This document shows, in pieces, positions 23,401 through 35,607 of a DNA stretch of 64,000 nt. The DNA comes from Trileptium ribeirensis. Taxonomy: Eukaryota > Nematoda > Enoplea > Enoplida > Thoracostomopsidae. How positions within the stretch are numbered: position 1 is the stretch's first letter; each line of letters starts with the position of its first letter. Where the stretch lies: positions 118,762 through 182,761 of the forward strand of contig JASANE010029061.1 of assembly GCA_030248225.1 (NCBI GenBank), read 5' to 3'. The notes under the pieces were generated by a model, which saw only the letters and a list, made by a program, of their open reading frames with translations, was not told the DNA's origin and ran no database searches. Both the position numbers and the translations under genes were made by a program.

Positions 23401-26400
23401 GGTGATTTTAGATGCTGATAGTATGAAGCGAGAGTTTCCGCGGCCGTCCTCAGCCGGACCACAGGGCAGCCTTAGACTCAATGGCGTCGTTTAGGCGTTC
23501 GGTGATATAGGCTGCTTCGCGCTATCGTCAGTTCCATTGAGGGCGGTCTTGTTCGCAAGAATAAGAGGTCACCAGAGCGACGATTCAACGAAATCGGCTG
23601 AGAGTACCGGTTAATCATGGGATTTCAAACATTGAGAGTTGACACAAAAACGTTCGAGCGGGCGCGTGAAGAAACGGAGGGGCATTGGGCTAAGATATTG
23701 TACGTAATACATATATATATATGTATAAAATGTGTCGAAAAGTATACCGATTTTACGCCCTCCTTAACAGCCAAACTTAGCGTAAGTACCGGCTGTTTGC
23801 TCAAATCTGGCATGTTTGCTCTTTAGATTTCGGGTGAACCCCCGTATGACCTGGGATATTTAGATCTTATCAGAAAGCCCATGAAATTCGCTATTGCAAA
23901 GTACTCGGGTCGTTTTCCCTAAATCGAAACCGTTAGACGGTTACAGGTCGACAAACCTCCGTCGTTCTCGAATTATTCAGAAACTACCGTACCCCTGATT
24001 TTCCATTAGCTTAATCTTGTATCTGTTCGTCGTTTTCGTGACCACGGCTACACATATTGTTACGCTCAAGTAAGCTTGATAGTTTTAGTCGTAGTCACTA
24101 CCATGCTAATGGTCCAGCTTGATCAATCGATGGCCTCCTATCCCGTACGGTCATAACCGCTAAGCTCCAATGCTGCGGGGCATCTGGTCGGGGTCCGTCT
24201 GAGTTCTCTTTTTCGATACAGGTTAGGTGCCCAATTTTTTGTCCTCCATAATCCGAGTTCGTACTTTAACCAAATCAGGCTTCATATCGTCCTACATGAA
24301 CCCGTCTAAAACGGCGTACGGTCATGAGGTAAAACATGCAATGGCGAAGCGTAAAAGGCATACAAGCAACGAATAAAGATAAGCGTAATAAGCATCAATT
24401 ACCAGTAAATATTAATAAGCAAACAAATATAAGCATCGAGTGTTAATTAGCAGAAGGTTAATCAGCAAAGTAACGAGCTTAACAAGCAAAGTAACGATAG
24501 TAACAAACGACAAAATAGTATGAACACGGCCATGGCACCGTGCAACATACTAACCTTCCTGATAAAATTTGAATTTGCATAAACCTTACACGGTTGAGCT
24601 GAGGTACACGTAGAAAACCAATATCTCATGATCGTGTTCAATTTGGGATGTGCTTAAGTAGTCCTGGCGCCAAAATCCTGCGAAAGCACGTAACGGTCCG
24701 GAACGGTCCTGTTACAATATTCCAGGTCTTGCCCAAAACAGTTTTGTGGTATAAAATAATTCTCGGTAAAGCTACATATGTTGTACTAGGACTAGTTGTG
24801 GCCTTAAGGGATTCCAGCTGCACCACCTTTTTCCTTGTGGTGCCTGGACAACCCCGGCTTCCGAAACTCCCCGGTGATCTGCTAGACGACCTAAGGGAAC
24901 CGCTTAGCTTAGCAGGCTGCCGGTGGGTTTACCAGGGTGTTCGGCCTGGCCCCTATGTTGGCCCACGTTTCTACTGGTAGTGGAGGTACCCTGGGGCGCT
25001 GCCCCAGAGCAATATTTATTTATTTTGTTTGGTTGTATTTGGTAGAGTTAATCGCAGTCTTAGTTGAGTGAATGTGGGCTTGAACGAACACAACAAGTTC
25101 CTACGTGACCCTTTAAGGAGCCACTATTTTCTACTGAAGTGTAGCTGTTTACTGTATTGCGAAATAAACCTGGCTTGAGTATCGTCTCCTTTGAAGTTAT
25201 AGAATACATATCGCTGTAGTTTAGCCAGAAGAACATCGCAAAGTTTTATTCCATTCGGGTAAAACACAAAATATACGTATTGAAAACGAGAAGAGCTAAA
25301 ATAGATGGATTAAAACAAGTAACATGGCTTGCGAATGGTTTTGGACAAGCCCGCTGCTTCCCTAACCCAAAATTCAGATGAAATTATTTTGGACGGAAAC
25401 CCTCGTTCCGTGCCTCACGGTGGGGATCTTCGTCTGATTCTCACTTTTAACATCAGCTCACGAGCAAGGCAGGCAACGTCGCCCGGTTCGTCGGGAGACG
25501 CGGCATTGACTTCCTGACCCCATTCTGGCTGCTAGCTTCCCACCTGCCGTCGCTCAAATTTCTGCTAGCGAAAACCTGGGACATCATCAGGTGTCGGTAA
25601 CCGACCATGCTCGAGTGGCTCCATGCTGAGCTAAATGGCGCGTCACTGGCTGGATTGATATAGTGAAAGTATAATCAGGCCTTACGATCTACGAAGTAGA
25701 ATAAACTCAATTCGGGAATATCAAAATACAAAAGGGAAATGGTACTAAATTGTATATCTTACATTTCTGTCCATATGTAAAAACGGGGTCGGACCCATTC
25801 AAAATCATGTCACTCCGATACTGTCGGGTTTGGGAATCCCGTGCGGGGGTTGGATTAAAACGGTACACACCTTGGGGTTTTTTGACCCTCATAATCTTTG
25901 TCATTTTCATGGTTTACCCATGTATTTGTAAACAAAGAGCACATTGGCTGGCGTCGTGCGCGGGTTGACCTAGCCTAGCTTAAAGCGGCTCCAGCTTCTC
26001 CAAACTCCACAGGTAAATGGCGCTCAACCATAGTGTTATTTTCCCCAGGTCGGCAGTCATTTGCACCGGTAGATTGTTAAGCCTGTTATTTCACGCGCTT
26101 AGCCATGAAAAGAAATTTGGTACTGCCGACGTTGGCGCTTGCGTTGCCTTGTGCAAATGACTACGTCCCGGCTTCACTTTTAGGCAATCTGAAATTTCAT
26201 TCCGTTTCCACTGAAGGTTTGCTCCTTCTCGCTCCAAAAATTTTAGTGCTGCCGGACTCGGATGCGCTTCCCCATTACTTTAAGAAAAAGTCGAAAAAAC
26301 TCTAAACTCCCATAGGCTAGCACTGCGTTGGAAATTTATGCTGAAGTCGGATTAATTTCATGGGGAGCCTGGTGGGGCTGATGGGGATCGCGGCCAACTC

Positions 26401-28700
26401 CGGATTTAAATTATCCCTAGGTAAATGGATTTTCTAATGCTCACGAGCAAATAATGTTCAAACCCTGTTTGTCGTCCCATAACGCAATTACGTTAGCAAA
26501 TAAAAACAAACTTGCGGAAAAATTTCCGCCGCTCGGACCTGTGAAAAATACATGACAGAGGGCCCGACGAGCGGCGAACCAGTCGGTCATGGATTGGACT
26601 GTTACCACTAATTTATCAATTTTGAGGATTTTGTCGGGCTATGCACTTACGGGCGCGCGAAACATCCAATGGACGCTCCAGCACCCGCAAGGGCAGGCCT
26701 TGCTAGTGAAATTAGAAAGCGAAAAGTATACCAGGAGGGACTCCGCGCCGTGTCTACACAGCGAGAGACACTCCTGTGAAGCGAAAGGGAAATGAGGAAA
26801 AACTCAAAGAGAACGAACAATTTCGAATTTTTAAAACCAATGGAGAAGGCCGACAACCCCCGACACATAAAACAGACCACCAGGGCTAAAACTCGACTGG
26901 CTCCGCCGCTGCGTTGTGTCGTTTTCTTTTATAATCTGGTCGACTTTCCTCTGCCGATTTGGTGCCCTGCTGTTTATTGGTACCACCAGCCCGATAAAAT
27001 CCAGATCGTGCACAGTTCGCGCAAACTAACCCGTAAATAAGCCCTATATGTATACAAACTGCACTCCTATGACAATCAAACAGATTATATATATTGAACA
27101 ATATACACTTTATAGTTGTGATTGATGTGCGTGTGAATATAAAACACCGCCGCTGCCGACCATCAATTACTTTTATGTTGTGCGGCTTTAAATAACCTAT
27201 TACATTGGTACAGTGTGGCTGGAGAATTTGTTTTACATTATATAGCCGAAGGATGCCAAGTTGGCAAAAACCTCGCGCTGGTCGGCGCAGCGCTTCAACT
27301 TGACGAATTTATATCAGCGCCCAGGGCGCCGAATTCCAAAAGTAATTTCAAGATGTTTTTTACCATTACTGGATAATGGGACGCAGTAGTCCGCCGGGGA
27401 CTGGAGCAGGTCCATGCCCTGGCTGGTCGCCCACTGAAGAAAATAAAAATTTTGATGTATCTTTTATGGGTGGCCTATTAGAGGCCATTTCAGGTGCTAA
27501 AAACAATAAAATTTTGTATCCCAAGTGAGATATATGGATACTAAGCGATCCCGTGGGGTTAGGCTGCCCCGGTTTTCGACAAGTAAGTGGCATAAGTTCC
27601 GGCGGAGGTGTGGGGACCCAGAAATCGGGAAGTTTTGGTTAAGCTTAGGGTGATTTTGAGCCCAGAAAAATGAATGTTTCAACGCCTAGTTGAGGGTTTC
27701 TCAGTGTTTATGGGTGAGAAATAGGTTGACCCGAAGGCCCGATTCGTAAGCTCTGAAAGTTCCTAGTGATAGTTCCATGGCCCCTTTATACCCTGAGTAT
27801 AAGGAAACCCCGAAATTGAATTTTAAATCTGCCCTTGCAAAAGATGCTCCAACAAATTTCTTATTTTATCTCCTCCGACTTAAGACCCCTTTCTTGCCAA
27901 ATGTCCACTAAAATGTTTATCTAGCCATCATATTATTACTTCGGTGTGTCAGGACAGGCACGTTGTTTGACCCTTTTGAGCATTACGAAAAGATTTTAGC
28001 ACTTGTCGATAAGAACCGTGCACTATGCCCTGACACGTGCCGTACACTACACATTACAATATACAAAGCACTGTATAAATGTTAGGCACGCGCACCGGGA
28101 TAGGCCTTAGGGTACCGAAATCACGAAATCGAACATAGAATTGTGAACATTTATCCCTGGACCATCCGAGTGCTCGCTCACACTATATCTTAAAACAGTA
28201 TCATGATTATACGCAAAATACATCGACTTCGCCATCTCGGGACCGACCGCATACCTAGTAGTTGGGTTCCGAAAAGTTCCGTGTGGTGCAAGAATCACCT
28301 CGTGCACCTCGGGCAGGTGGAGCGTGATTGTCCACACACAATATAGTAAACAGGCAGTTATATTTCACAACAATGACAGAAATGCACAAATTAACGCCTT
28401 AATCACGCTCCACCGGTATCCGACCGTCCTTTTGGGTCCACGTTGGCCCTTTTTTACCCTTGCTGAATAGCCTTGAAATTTCTATAAACACTTGGGCTGT
28501 TACATATCTACGATATTGCTGATCATTCGATTTTATGCAACATTCGAAGATAAATGCATGCACTCACTGCATATAAGAACATACTGTGACTATTCGCCCT
28601 CATTTAGGGGGCGCTTATTGATACAAAATTTTATCATTCGCTTCTCTGAGTAAGAAGCAGTGTAATTTGAGCTTCAACAATCTAAAAAATTCTTACCGTT
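17400..28700. other. High-GC block without recognisable genes
   Basis: Sampled rows are near 48% G+C against about one third on either side. Long A/T runs, common elsewhere, are rare. No open frame exceeds about 170 codons, overlapping frames on both strands look random, and I find no splice-consistent exon chain, LTR pair or conserved motif. It could be a long-decayed insertion, a different compositional domain or a misjoined contig. Low-complexity stretches include GTCG-rich DNA near 21360-21560 and a purine-rich strand near 22500-22620. Confidence 0.55.
19862..19935 (+). repeat. tRNA-like A/B-box pair (SINE head or tRNA relic)
   Basis: An A box tagtcgagtgg (19870-19880) and a B box gatcgaatc (19924-19932) have normal tRNA spacing. 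The ends do not form a convincing acceptor stem, and the middle contains a long hairpin ccggg...cccgg. I read it as a tRNA-derived repeat or relic rather than a working tRNA gene. Confidence 0.45.
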
Positions 28701-28947
28701 ACCCGTTAGTTATTCCAGTAGCAGCTCCCAGATAGCTTAGTAGCTAGTCAATGTAGGCTCGCACCACAACCGTATACGACCAGTCCGCCGATTTGGTAAA
28801 AGTTTGTCTAATACTAGAAAATACACATTGATTAGTTTAAGAAGCATACTCTTAATCAAAATGTCGACTGCCGCTCGGTTAATACGTCTGATTTATTTTT
28901 TACAGTTTATATATTATATGATATACTATGTGGTTCGTTTTTCATAT

Positions 28948-29032
28948 GGCTATAGCGTAGTGGTTAATAGATGCGAGTTCGCGACGACCACCAGCGATCA
29001 ACTATCAACACTTACGGGAGACTCGAATCTGT
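28948..29032 (+). repeat. tRNA-like A/B-box pair
   Basis: An A box tagcgtagtgg (28952-28962) is followed at tRNA-like distance by a weak B box ctcgaatct (about 29021-29030). No clean cloverleaf is seen. It lies just right of the high-GC block and is probably the head of a degenerate SINE. Confidence 0.35.
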
Positions 29033-29252
29033 AATGTTGTTCACTTTTTGTTTTTTTTAATTTAGGCTAACTTAACCATTGATCTTGCCACCTAAAATTT
29101 ACAATAATTTCAACTATTTGCCTGCACTTCGTAAGTTGTAGGCTAGATCTAAATTCTAGTTTTCGTCTACACGTAGAAGTCTAATTAGACCCAGCCCACT
29201 TTTTAGTATTTCCTATTGTAAGCGATGACCGCACTAGTCTTATGTTGTATTG

Positions 29253-29885
29253 CCCCTACTTTTTGAGACATATCTTGTCCTCTACCACTGGCTAATACTT
29301 TTGGTAACACCCTTGTCGCGATCAAAAAATAGCAACACTGGGTTTTCTAACTAAAATGTCCCTACTTTTTGAGATATATCTTGGCCTCTGCCACTGGCTA
29401 ATACTTTTGGTAACACCCTTGTCGCGATCAAAAAATAGCAACACTGGGTTTTCTAAACTAAAATGCCCCTACTTTTTGAGATATATCTTGTCCTCTACCA
29501 CTGGCTAATACTTTTGGTAACACCCTTGTCGCGATCAAAAAATAGCAACACTGGGTTTTGTAAACTAAAATGCCCATACTTTTTGAGATATATCTTGGCC
29601 TCTACCACTGGATAATACTTTTGGTAACACCCTTGTCGCGATCAAAAAATAGCAACACTGGGTTTTCTAAACTAAAATGACCCTACTTTTTGAGATATAT
29701 CTTGTCCTCTACCACGGGCTAATACTTTTGGTAACGCCCTTGTCGCGATCAAAAAATAGCAACACTGGCTTTTGTAAACTAAAATGCCCATACTTTTTGA
29801 GATATATCTTGTCCTCTACCACGGGCTAATACTTTTGGTAACGCCCTTGTCGCGATCAAAAAATAGCAACACTGGGTTTTCTAAT
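29253..29885. repeat. 107-bp tandem array, 6 copies
   Basis: The phrase ctactttttgaga starts at 29256, 29362, 29469, 29576 (as atact), 29683 and 29790, giving a period of 106-107 bp. Copies differ at only a few positions, such as tgtcctc/tggcctc and actgggt/actggct. No conserved frame. Confidence 0.9.
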
Positions 29886-29969
29886 TAAAACAGCACCGTA
29901 GAATTTTGAAACATTTAGGTAAATTATTAAAATCACTGCAAATATTAGGTAACAAGGTCATTGTTTAAG

Positions 29970-30082
29970 TTACCTTGGAGCAAACCAAAGAAGTTTCACA
30001 AAAACTAATGGAAATTGAAAAAGAAAATAACAAATACCTGCCGAAAGTGGGAGTTGAAACCGGGAGAACTTCAAGCTATTAA
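29970..30082 (+). CDS. Candidate coiled-coil exon
   Basis: After an AG at 29968-29969 a frame reads T-L-E-Q-T-K-E-V-S-Q-K-L-M-E-I-E-K-E-N-N, a clear heptad-like pattern. It stays open to TAA at 30080-30082. Donors gtggga (30047) and gttgaa (30053) would both end it in phase 0. The acceptor has a poor polypyrimidine tract. A gene is not established. Confidence 0.3.
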
Positions 30083-30370
30083 CTACTGCACGTACATGAC
30101 AAACGGACACCTTAAACATTGTATATATGCATTATATACGTGAAAAATTCGAAATAAAGTGAACCTAATAAGGGTTTTTGGCTATCGTTGACACCAAAGT
30201 ATTTATTCAGAGCCATGGCTATACAACAAGTGTGTTTAGTTTGTACCTGCAGCGCATTTAGCCACGGCTCAATCGTCGAACCATTTGACCATTAAACTAT
30301 TGATATTTTTACTTTTGTTGAAACTGCTGTAACGTTCAAATTGTTGTCTCGCTTGTTTTTCAATTTCAAG

Positions 30371-30453
30371 ACATAACTAAAAAAATTCCCATACCGGATG
30401 GCGCAGTAGAATTTACCAACGGTCTCAAATCGCAGTGTGGTCGCCGTTTTTGA
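30371..30453 (+). CDS. Candidate exon or C-terminal segment
   Basis: After a good acceptor (ttttcaatttcaag) a frame reads I-T-K-K-I-P-I-P-D-G-A-V-E-F-T-N-G-L-K. It ends either at TGA 30451-30453 or at a donor gtcgcc (30441, phase 1). It may belong with the neighbouring candidates, but the phase of the 29970 candidate does not join it directly. Confidence 0.28.
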
Positions 30454-31022
30454 TAGGAGATTCCGTGACATCTGAGACTAAAAATTTGACACATAAAAGC
30501 AATGTTTGGCTAAATTACGAAGAACCTAGCGTTGAGGGGGAGGGGGGGTTAACACGACTTCTATATGGAATGTCGTACGATGCAGAGTATGAGAAAAGTG
30601 GAAAAAACGTTACAGCCTGTCGGCTCAGACAAAAACATGCAGAAATGTGAACAAACCTTTTCAAATATACGGGATTGCTTTTCACATATATGCTTATGTA
30701 GATTACATTATGGATGGATATGTCTGCGTAAAAGTGAATTTGGTTTTAACAGATTGATCTTTTTAAACGCACGTCATTCATACGCCTTTGTAAAGAACGG
30801 ATTCTCAGCGTATATTTTAAATGTGGCTTCGGACGGAAAAATAATTTAAAAAATTTTAAATCTGTGTGTATAACACACCTTTTAGTCGGACAACGCTATG
30901 GGCACCCTAAGTCATATTTACCACCATCCTCTGCAGTGGTGGCCGCGCGTGCAAAGGCGTTCGAAAATTTTGGAAAAGTGGCAATTGGAAATAATTTCTG
31001 CAAAAAACTAAGGAGAATGTAG

Positions 31023-31159
31023 CAAAATTACCAGCTTCCAAGATTCACCAGAGAGCTGCCTTTCACTCGTCGGAACCATCTATCCCTGAGTCGACAGACA
31101 TTGGACATGTAGTTCGACGCGTCAGAGTGACCTATAATGGATTGTTCGTCGGCACTTGA
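31023..31159 (+). CDS. Candidate terminal exon
   Basis: After AG at 31021-31022 a frame reads K-L-P-A-S-K-I-H-Q-R-A-A-F-H-S-S-E-P-S-I and on through I-G-H-V-V-R-R-V-R-V to TGA 31157-31159. It starts in phase 1, matching the phase-1 end of the 30371 candidate. Codon use looks protein-like; no family is recognised. Confidence 0.28.
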
Positions 31160-33226
31160 AATGCATATCATTTTAGGATGAAACGGGTTAAGAAATATTT
31201 ACAAATGTTCCCAGTAAAATTTTTTTCAGTTTCTTAACTGAACTGATAGCTACATTTTCGTGTTGAGCAGCAACACATATAAAGTGGACACGGTTTAAGC
31301 TACTTCGCCTTAGGTAAAGTATGGTTTCTTTGATTGAAACTAATCATGCAGTCTTATTCAACGACAATTTGCGGATCGATATATAGGCGGTTTCAGCTGT
31401 TTGTCATACGCTGTTTATGGTAATTTTCTGTAATTTTCTTCTGTTATAGACGATGTGTATATATAATAAAATTTTTGAATATGTGAGAAGATACTTCCGA
31501 TGGCAGCCGGTCCATCAATAGTTGATCGCATTTTGAACGCTTTTTATTGTCAGAAGTCAGTGATTTGGACAATTTCAAATATAATCGTAATATAAGTAAA
31601 GGCTATACAAATTATCATTTGCATAAATATCATAATTACAGCATATAGTACAAATAGTACTTTAACAATACATGAATTTAATGCGGTTTTCACGTTATGT
31701 CTCCAATTTTTGGAACCTATGTACATCACACGGTATCAGACATTGTCTACAAAAGCGTGTTAGACACCCCCATGTATATTGTTAATTTTTTTCAAGGGTA
31801 GCTAGCAAGGGTATTGCCACGTTTCGACAGTGATAAGCACACCTTGCCTTCTTTGTAGTTTTATTGAAGGTATGCGGTCAATATGCATATGGTGCAGATA
31901 CAAATATCGAGACTTTAAAAAAACTACACAATGCAACTGACTAATACACCGCATTCGGTACAGACGGTGTCTCTCTCTATTAATTCGCGCAAAATTGGTA
32001 CAAGGGTTTGTGCGACACCGTAAGCAAAATGCAGTAGTTGGGTGCGTGTCGTATACCCTCAACAAGTAATTTACGGTGTGGGCGTGACCCTGATTCGTAT
32101 TTTATAGTATAAAATATATAGGTTTAAACATAATTACTTATAATTATAGTCACGTATGATACATTTCATAAAAATTAACAGAAGCTGTGATTATGTATAC
32201 TATACAATCACTATATAATTACCTCTATATTGACTTTAAAATGCTTCATGTGGCAATATATACAATAGAAACCTGTAAAATTTAGACCTTACCTGAAACT
32301 GTTTGAAAATTTGAGCGGTCATATGTGACAAAATAAAAAATATAGAGGAGCCTTATGTGAATTAACGACTGCAATTATTGCTAAGCGGTGCCGTAACAAG
32401 CACTTGCTAGCGCAACAGGTATAATTATAATGTTAGAGATGAAACTATTATATAATATGGGGAAAGGCTGAGATATAATTTTTTATGAAGTTACAACAAA
32501 GAGTGTTGTTCGTTATCGAAAACGTAAATTTTAGAATTTTTTCATGCTCGAATGTATCTATGGTTCAAAGATCGATAGCCTTGAGCTTAGGCACATGAAT
32601 CGAAGCGGAATTCTATAATTGCAAGCCCCATTCCCAGATCACTATTCAATTTAGCAACCAATGCCTATAATTATTCTTGCAAGCAAGGTATGTCCGAACA
32701 AACATCACACGACAAACTCGGTTAACCCAACACTTCACAATGTGCATTTGTGCGTCAACAGGCACGAAAAGTTAATCCCTGCAATTTGTCTCATTGTTTA
32801 TGTAAGATCAGGATATCGCGAAGAACGAACTATTTATGTGAAACCGACAGCTATTGAAAAAAACCAAAGTTTAATAAGGTTAGTCATTAATACGACTAAA
32901 TGGATCTTTGATGTTTGCTCCATACTAAAAAGGCTATATAACGAATTTTTTAATACTAAACTCAGTTTTTTTTCAGTAATTTTTTCATTACTAATATGAC
33001 GTAAAGCCTGACGTGTGCGTATTGCTTGACTGGAAGCCATACATTCCCGAGATCCCGTTCTGAAGCAAAACCCCCGATCATATGATTTTTGCCTTAATAA
33101 TTTGTTTACATTTCCACAGGCTTTAATATTTTATTTACTTTTCCTATTATCGTAGGGTTTTCAACATTAATTATTGATAAAAAGTTGCATATTTTGTTAT
33201 ATTTTTAAGAAATGCTTTAGTCGTGT
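31160..33226. other. AT-rich region without recognised gene
   Basis: Only short scattered frames are present. One possible mini-exon near 32657-32686 (AG before, gtatgt after) could join the neighbouring candidates but is too short to support. Confidence 0.35.
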
Positions 33227-34384
33227 TGCACTTTGTTGCAATCCGTATTTCTCTATGTGGCTTTTCGAACATTTTCGAACGTTTTGTATCTTGCATTATG
33301 TTGCAATCTGTATTTCTCTATGTGGCTTTTCGAACGTTTTGTATCTTGCACTTAGTTGCAATCCGTAATTCTCTATGTGGCTTTTCGAACGTTTTGTATC
33401 CTGTACTTTGTTGCAATCCGTATTTCTCTGTGTGGCTTTTCGAACCTTTTCGAACGTTTTGTATCCTGCACTTTGTTGCAATCCGTATTTCTCTGTGTGG
33501 CTTTTCGAACATTTTCGAACGTTTTGTATCTTGCACTTTGTTGCAATCCGTATTTCTCGTTGTGGCTTTTCGAACATTTTCGAACGTTTTGTATCTTGCA
33601 CTTTGTTGCAATCCGTATATCTCTGTGTGGCTTTTCGAACATTTTCGAACATTTTGTATCTTGCACTTTGTTGCAATCCGTATTTCTCTGTGTGGCTTTT
33701 CGAACATTTTCGAACGTTTTGTATCTTGCACTTTGTTGCAATCCGTATTTCTCTATGTGGCTTTTCGAACATTTTCGAACGTTTTGTATCTTGCACTTTG
33801 TTGCAATCCGTATTTCTCTATGTGGCTTCTCGAACATTTTCGAACGTTTTGTATCTTGCACTTTGTTGCAATCCGTATTTCTCTGTGTGGCTTTTCGAAC
33901 ATTTTCGAACGTTTTGTATCTTGCACTTTGTTGCAATCCGTATTTCTCTGTGTGGCTTTTCGAACATTTTCGAACGTTTTGTATCTTGCACTTTGTTGCA
34001 ATCCGTATTTCTCTATGTGGCTTTTCGAACATTTTCGAACGTTTTGTATCTTGCACTTTGTTGCAATCCGTATTTCTCTGTGTGGCTTTTCGAACATTTT
34101 CGAACGTTTTGTATCTTGCACTTTGTTGCAATCCGTATTTCTCTGTGTGGCTTTTCGAACATTTTCGAACGTTTTGTATCTTGCACTTTGTTGCAATCCG
34201 TATTTCTCTGTGTGGCTTTTCGAACGTTTTCGAACGTTTTGTATCTCTTGCACTTTGTTGCAATGCGTATTTCTCTGTGTGGCTTTTCGAACATTTTCGA
34301 ACGTTTTGTATCTCTTGCACTTTGTTGCAATCCGTATTTCTCTGTGTGGCTTTTCGAACATTTTCGAACGTTTTGTATCAAGTT
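33227..34384. repeat. 65-bp tandem array, about 18 copies, open in all frames
   Basis: The unit runs from 'cactttgttgcaatccgta' through 'ttctctgtgtggc' to 'ttttcgaacgttttgtatcttg'. The first three or four copies lack an 11-bp 'attttcgaac' segment, and the last two gain two bases (tctcttgc). Because 65 is not a multiple of 3, each frame cycles through all three phases. The unit has no stop in any, so long frames (over 300 codons) appear on both strands. These are repeat by-products, not genes. Confidence 0.92.
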
Positions 34385-34595
34385 CCTCTAAATTTCTATT
34401 TTGTTGCAATCCATATTAATTTTACTCATAGGATTGCTGAACATTTTATGTAATTTTTCTCTAATGTTCTTATTTTTGCAATCCGATTTTACTTTTTGGC
34501 TTCTCGAACACGTATATTGTATAAATTGACTCTGATTTTTCAACATTTGAAATTGATAATTTTACTGTGTTTGGCCTCTGTAACGTTTTGTGCAG

Positions 34596-35607
34596 ATGTC
34601 CTCCAAATTGCTGTATAAAGCAAAGATGAACGGACAGGTATGCAAATTAGTTTGTGTAGCTAAAACAGAAGTCGTTTGGCTTTGTTGGATTTTTAGCATA
34701 AATGTAATTGCTATGCTATGACATTGTTTTCGCCTATTGTGAGAACGAGCCGGATTTTTAACCTTTGGCTTGGCTCTTTCGAAACAGTGTCCGGCTCGGA
34801 TCTCGTAGATAGATCTGGTCTCTTGCGCGGTTCCTCACGAACTATGTCCGGCTCGTGTGTTCCGATGAATAGCGAGGTTCAGCTCTGATCTGAGGCTCCG
34901 AGTATAGAAGTTTGCGATTTGGTAAGGTTACAGAGAACGTAATGTAACATAGAAACCACCCAAGGAAGTATTGCTTTTTTGGCTTCTAAGATCAGAGCTG
35001 AGGTAATCTATGCTGTTATGTCTTTGTTTTATAAAAGAGTTTTAAGAGCTGTCCACAAAATTTCAAGATACACTAGGCTCGGTTATTACAAAAATTTTTT
35101 TAGACTCGGGTCTTGAGCCAATATGGCATCAACGGCTCGGCTCTAGAGCCGACCCTAGCCGAGGCAAGCCAGCCAAGTGCACAAATTCACCTCGCTTCGC
35201 CATTTGTGTACCAGTGCGTTTCGAACTGAAGTGCTTTGAGCAATACTCATGCCTAACCACATATATACCAGTGCATAAAAAGCAAAATACCTATTGTGCC
35301 AAAATCAATTGTGATATATACTATATGCTACGCTGAAGTTGGCTTGTTAACGTTTAGATTTACTTTGATCTTACTTGGTTACTTTACTTAAATTTCATAT
35401 GGCTTTGTGCTGGTGCACATGAAAAACCTTGATAAAGTCAGATATATATAAGGGATTATCGTTATGTTATGCTGAAGCAGTGATTTTAATAATCTAAGGC
35501 CCTTATTTCAGGGCCATAGTAAGCCTATGCCTAAGTTGGTGACTGCCACGCCCTCCGAACTCCGATCCAAGCTCTTTTTTTCTGATGTTATATCATGCGG
35601 CCCTTAA
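34596..35607 (+). CDS. Possible small two-exon gene (45 aa)
   Basis: Exon 34596-34637 reads M-S-S-K-L-L-Y-K-A-K-M-N-G-Q, sits right after cag and ends at donor gtatgc. It joins in phase 0 to 35512-35607 (acceptor ccttatttcag), which reads G-H-S-K-P-M-P-K-L-V-T-A-T-P-S-E-L-R-S-K and continues to TAA 35605-35607. Both exons have protein-like composition and good splice sites. No family is recognised. The ATG follows an acceptor, so there may be an upstream exon; a further 3' exon after 35575 is possible. Confidence 0.42.
34740..35180. repeat. Degenerate 'ggctcg'-rich sequence
   Basis: Repeated short words such as gagccg, ggctcgg and cggctcg appear on both strands through 34745-35165. A relative built on ggcccg occurs at 39377-39475. 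This looks like old low-complexity or transposon-derived sequence inside the intron of the small gene. Confidence 0.4.

Noticed and set aside
17400..28700. Bacterial contamination or horizontally acquired operon
   Set aside because: No long uninterrupted frames, operon spacing or Shine-Dalgarno sites. A bacterial segment of this size would show several long genes.
29253..34384. CRISPR array
   Set aside because: Units of 65 and 107 bp are contiguous without variable spacers, and the context is eukaryotic.
33223..34453. Frames of 365-398 codons (+) and up to 315 codons (-)
   Set aside because: All are readings of one 65-bp satellite in different frames. No single frame is favoured.
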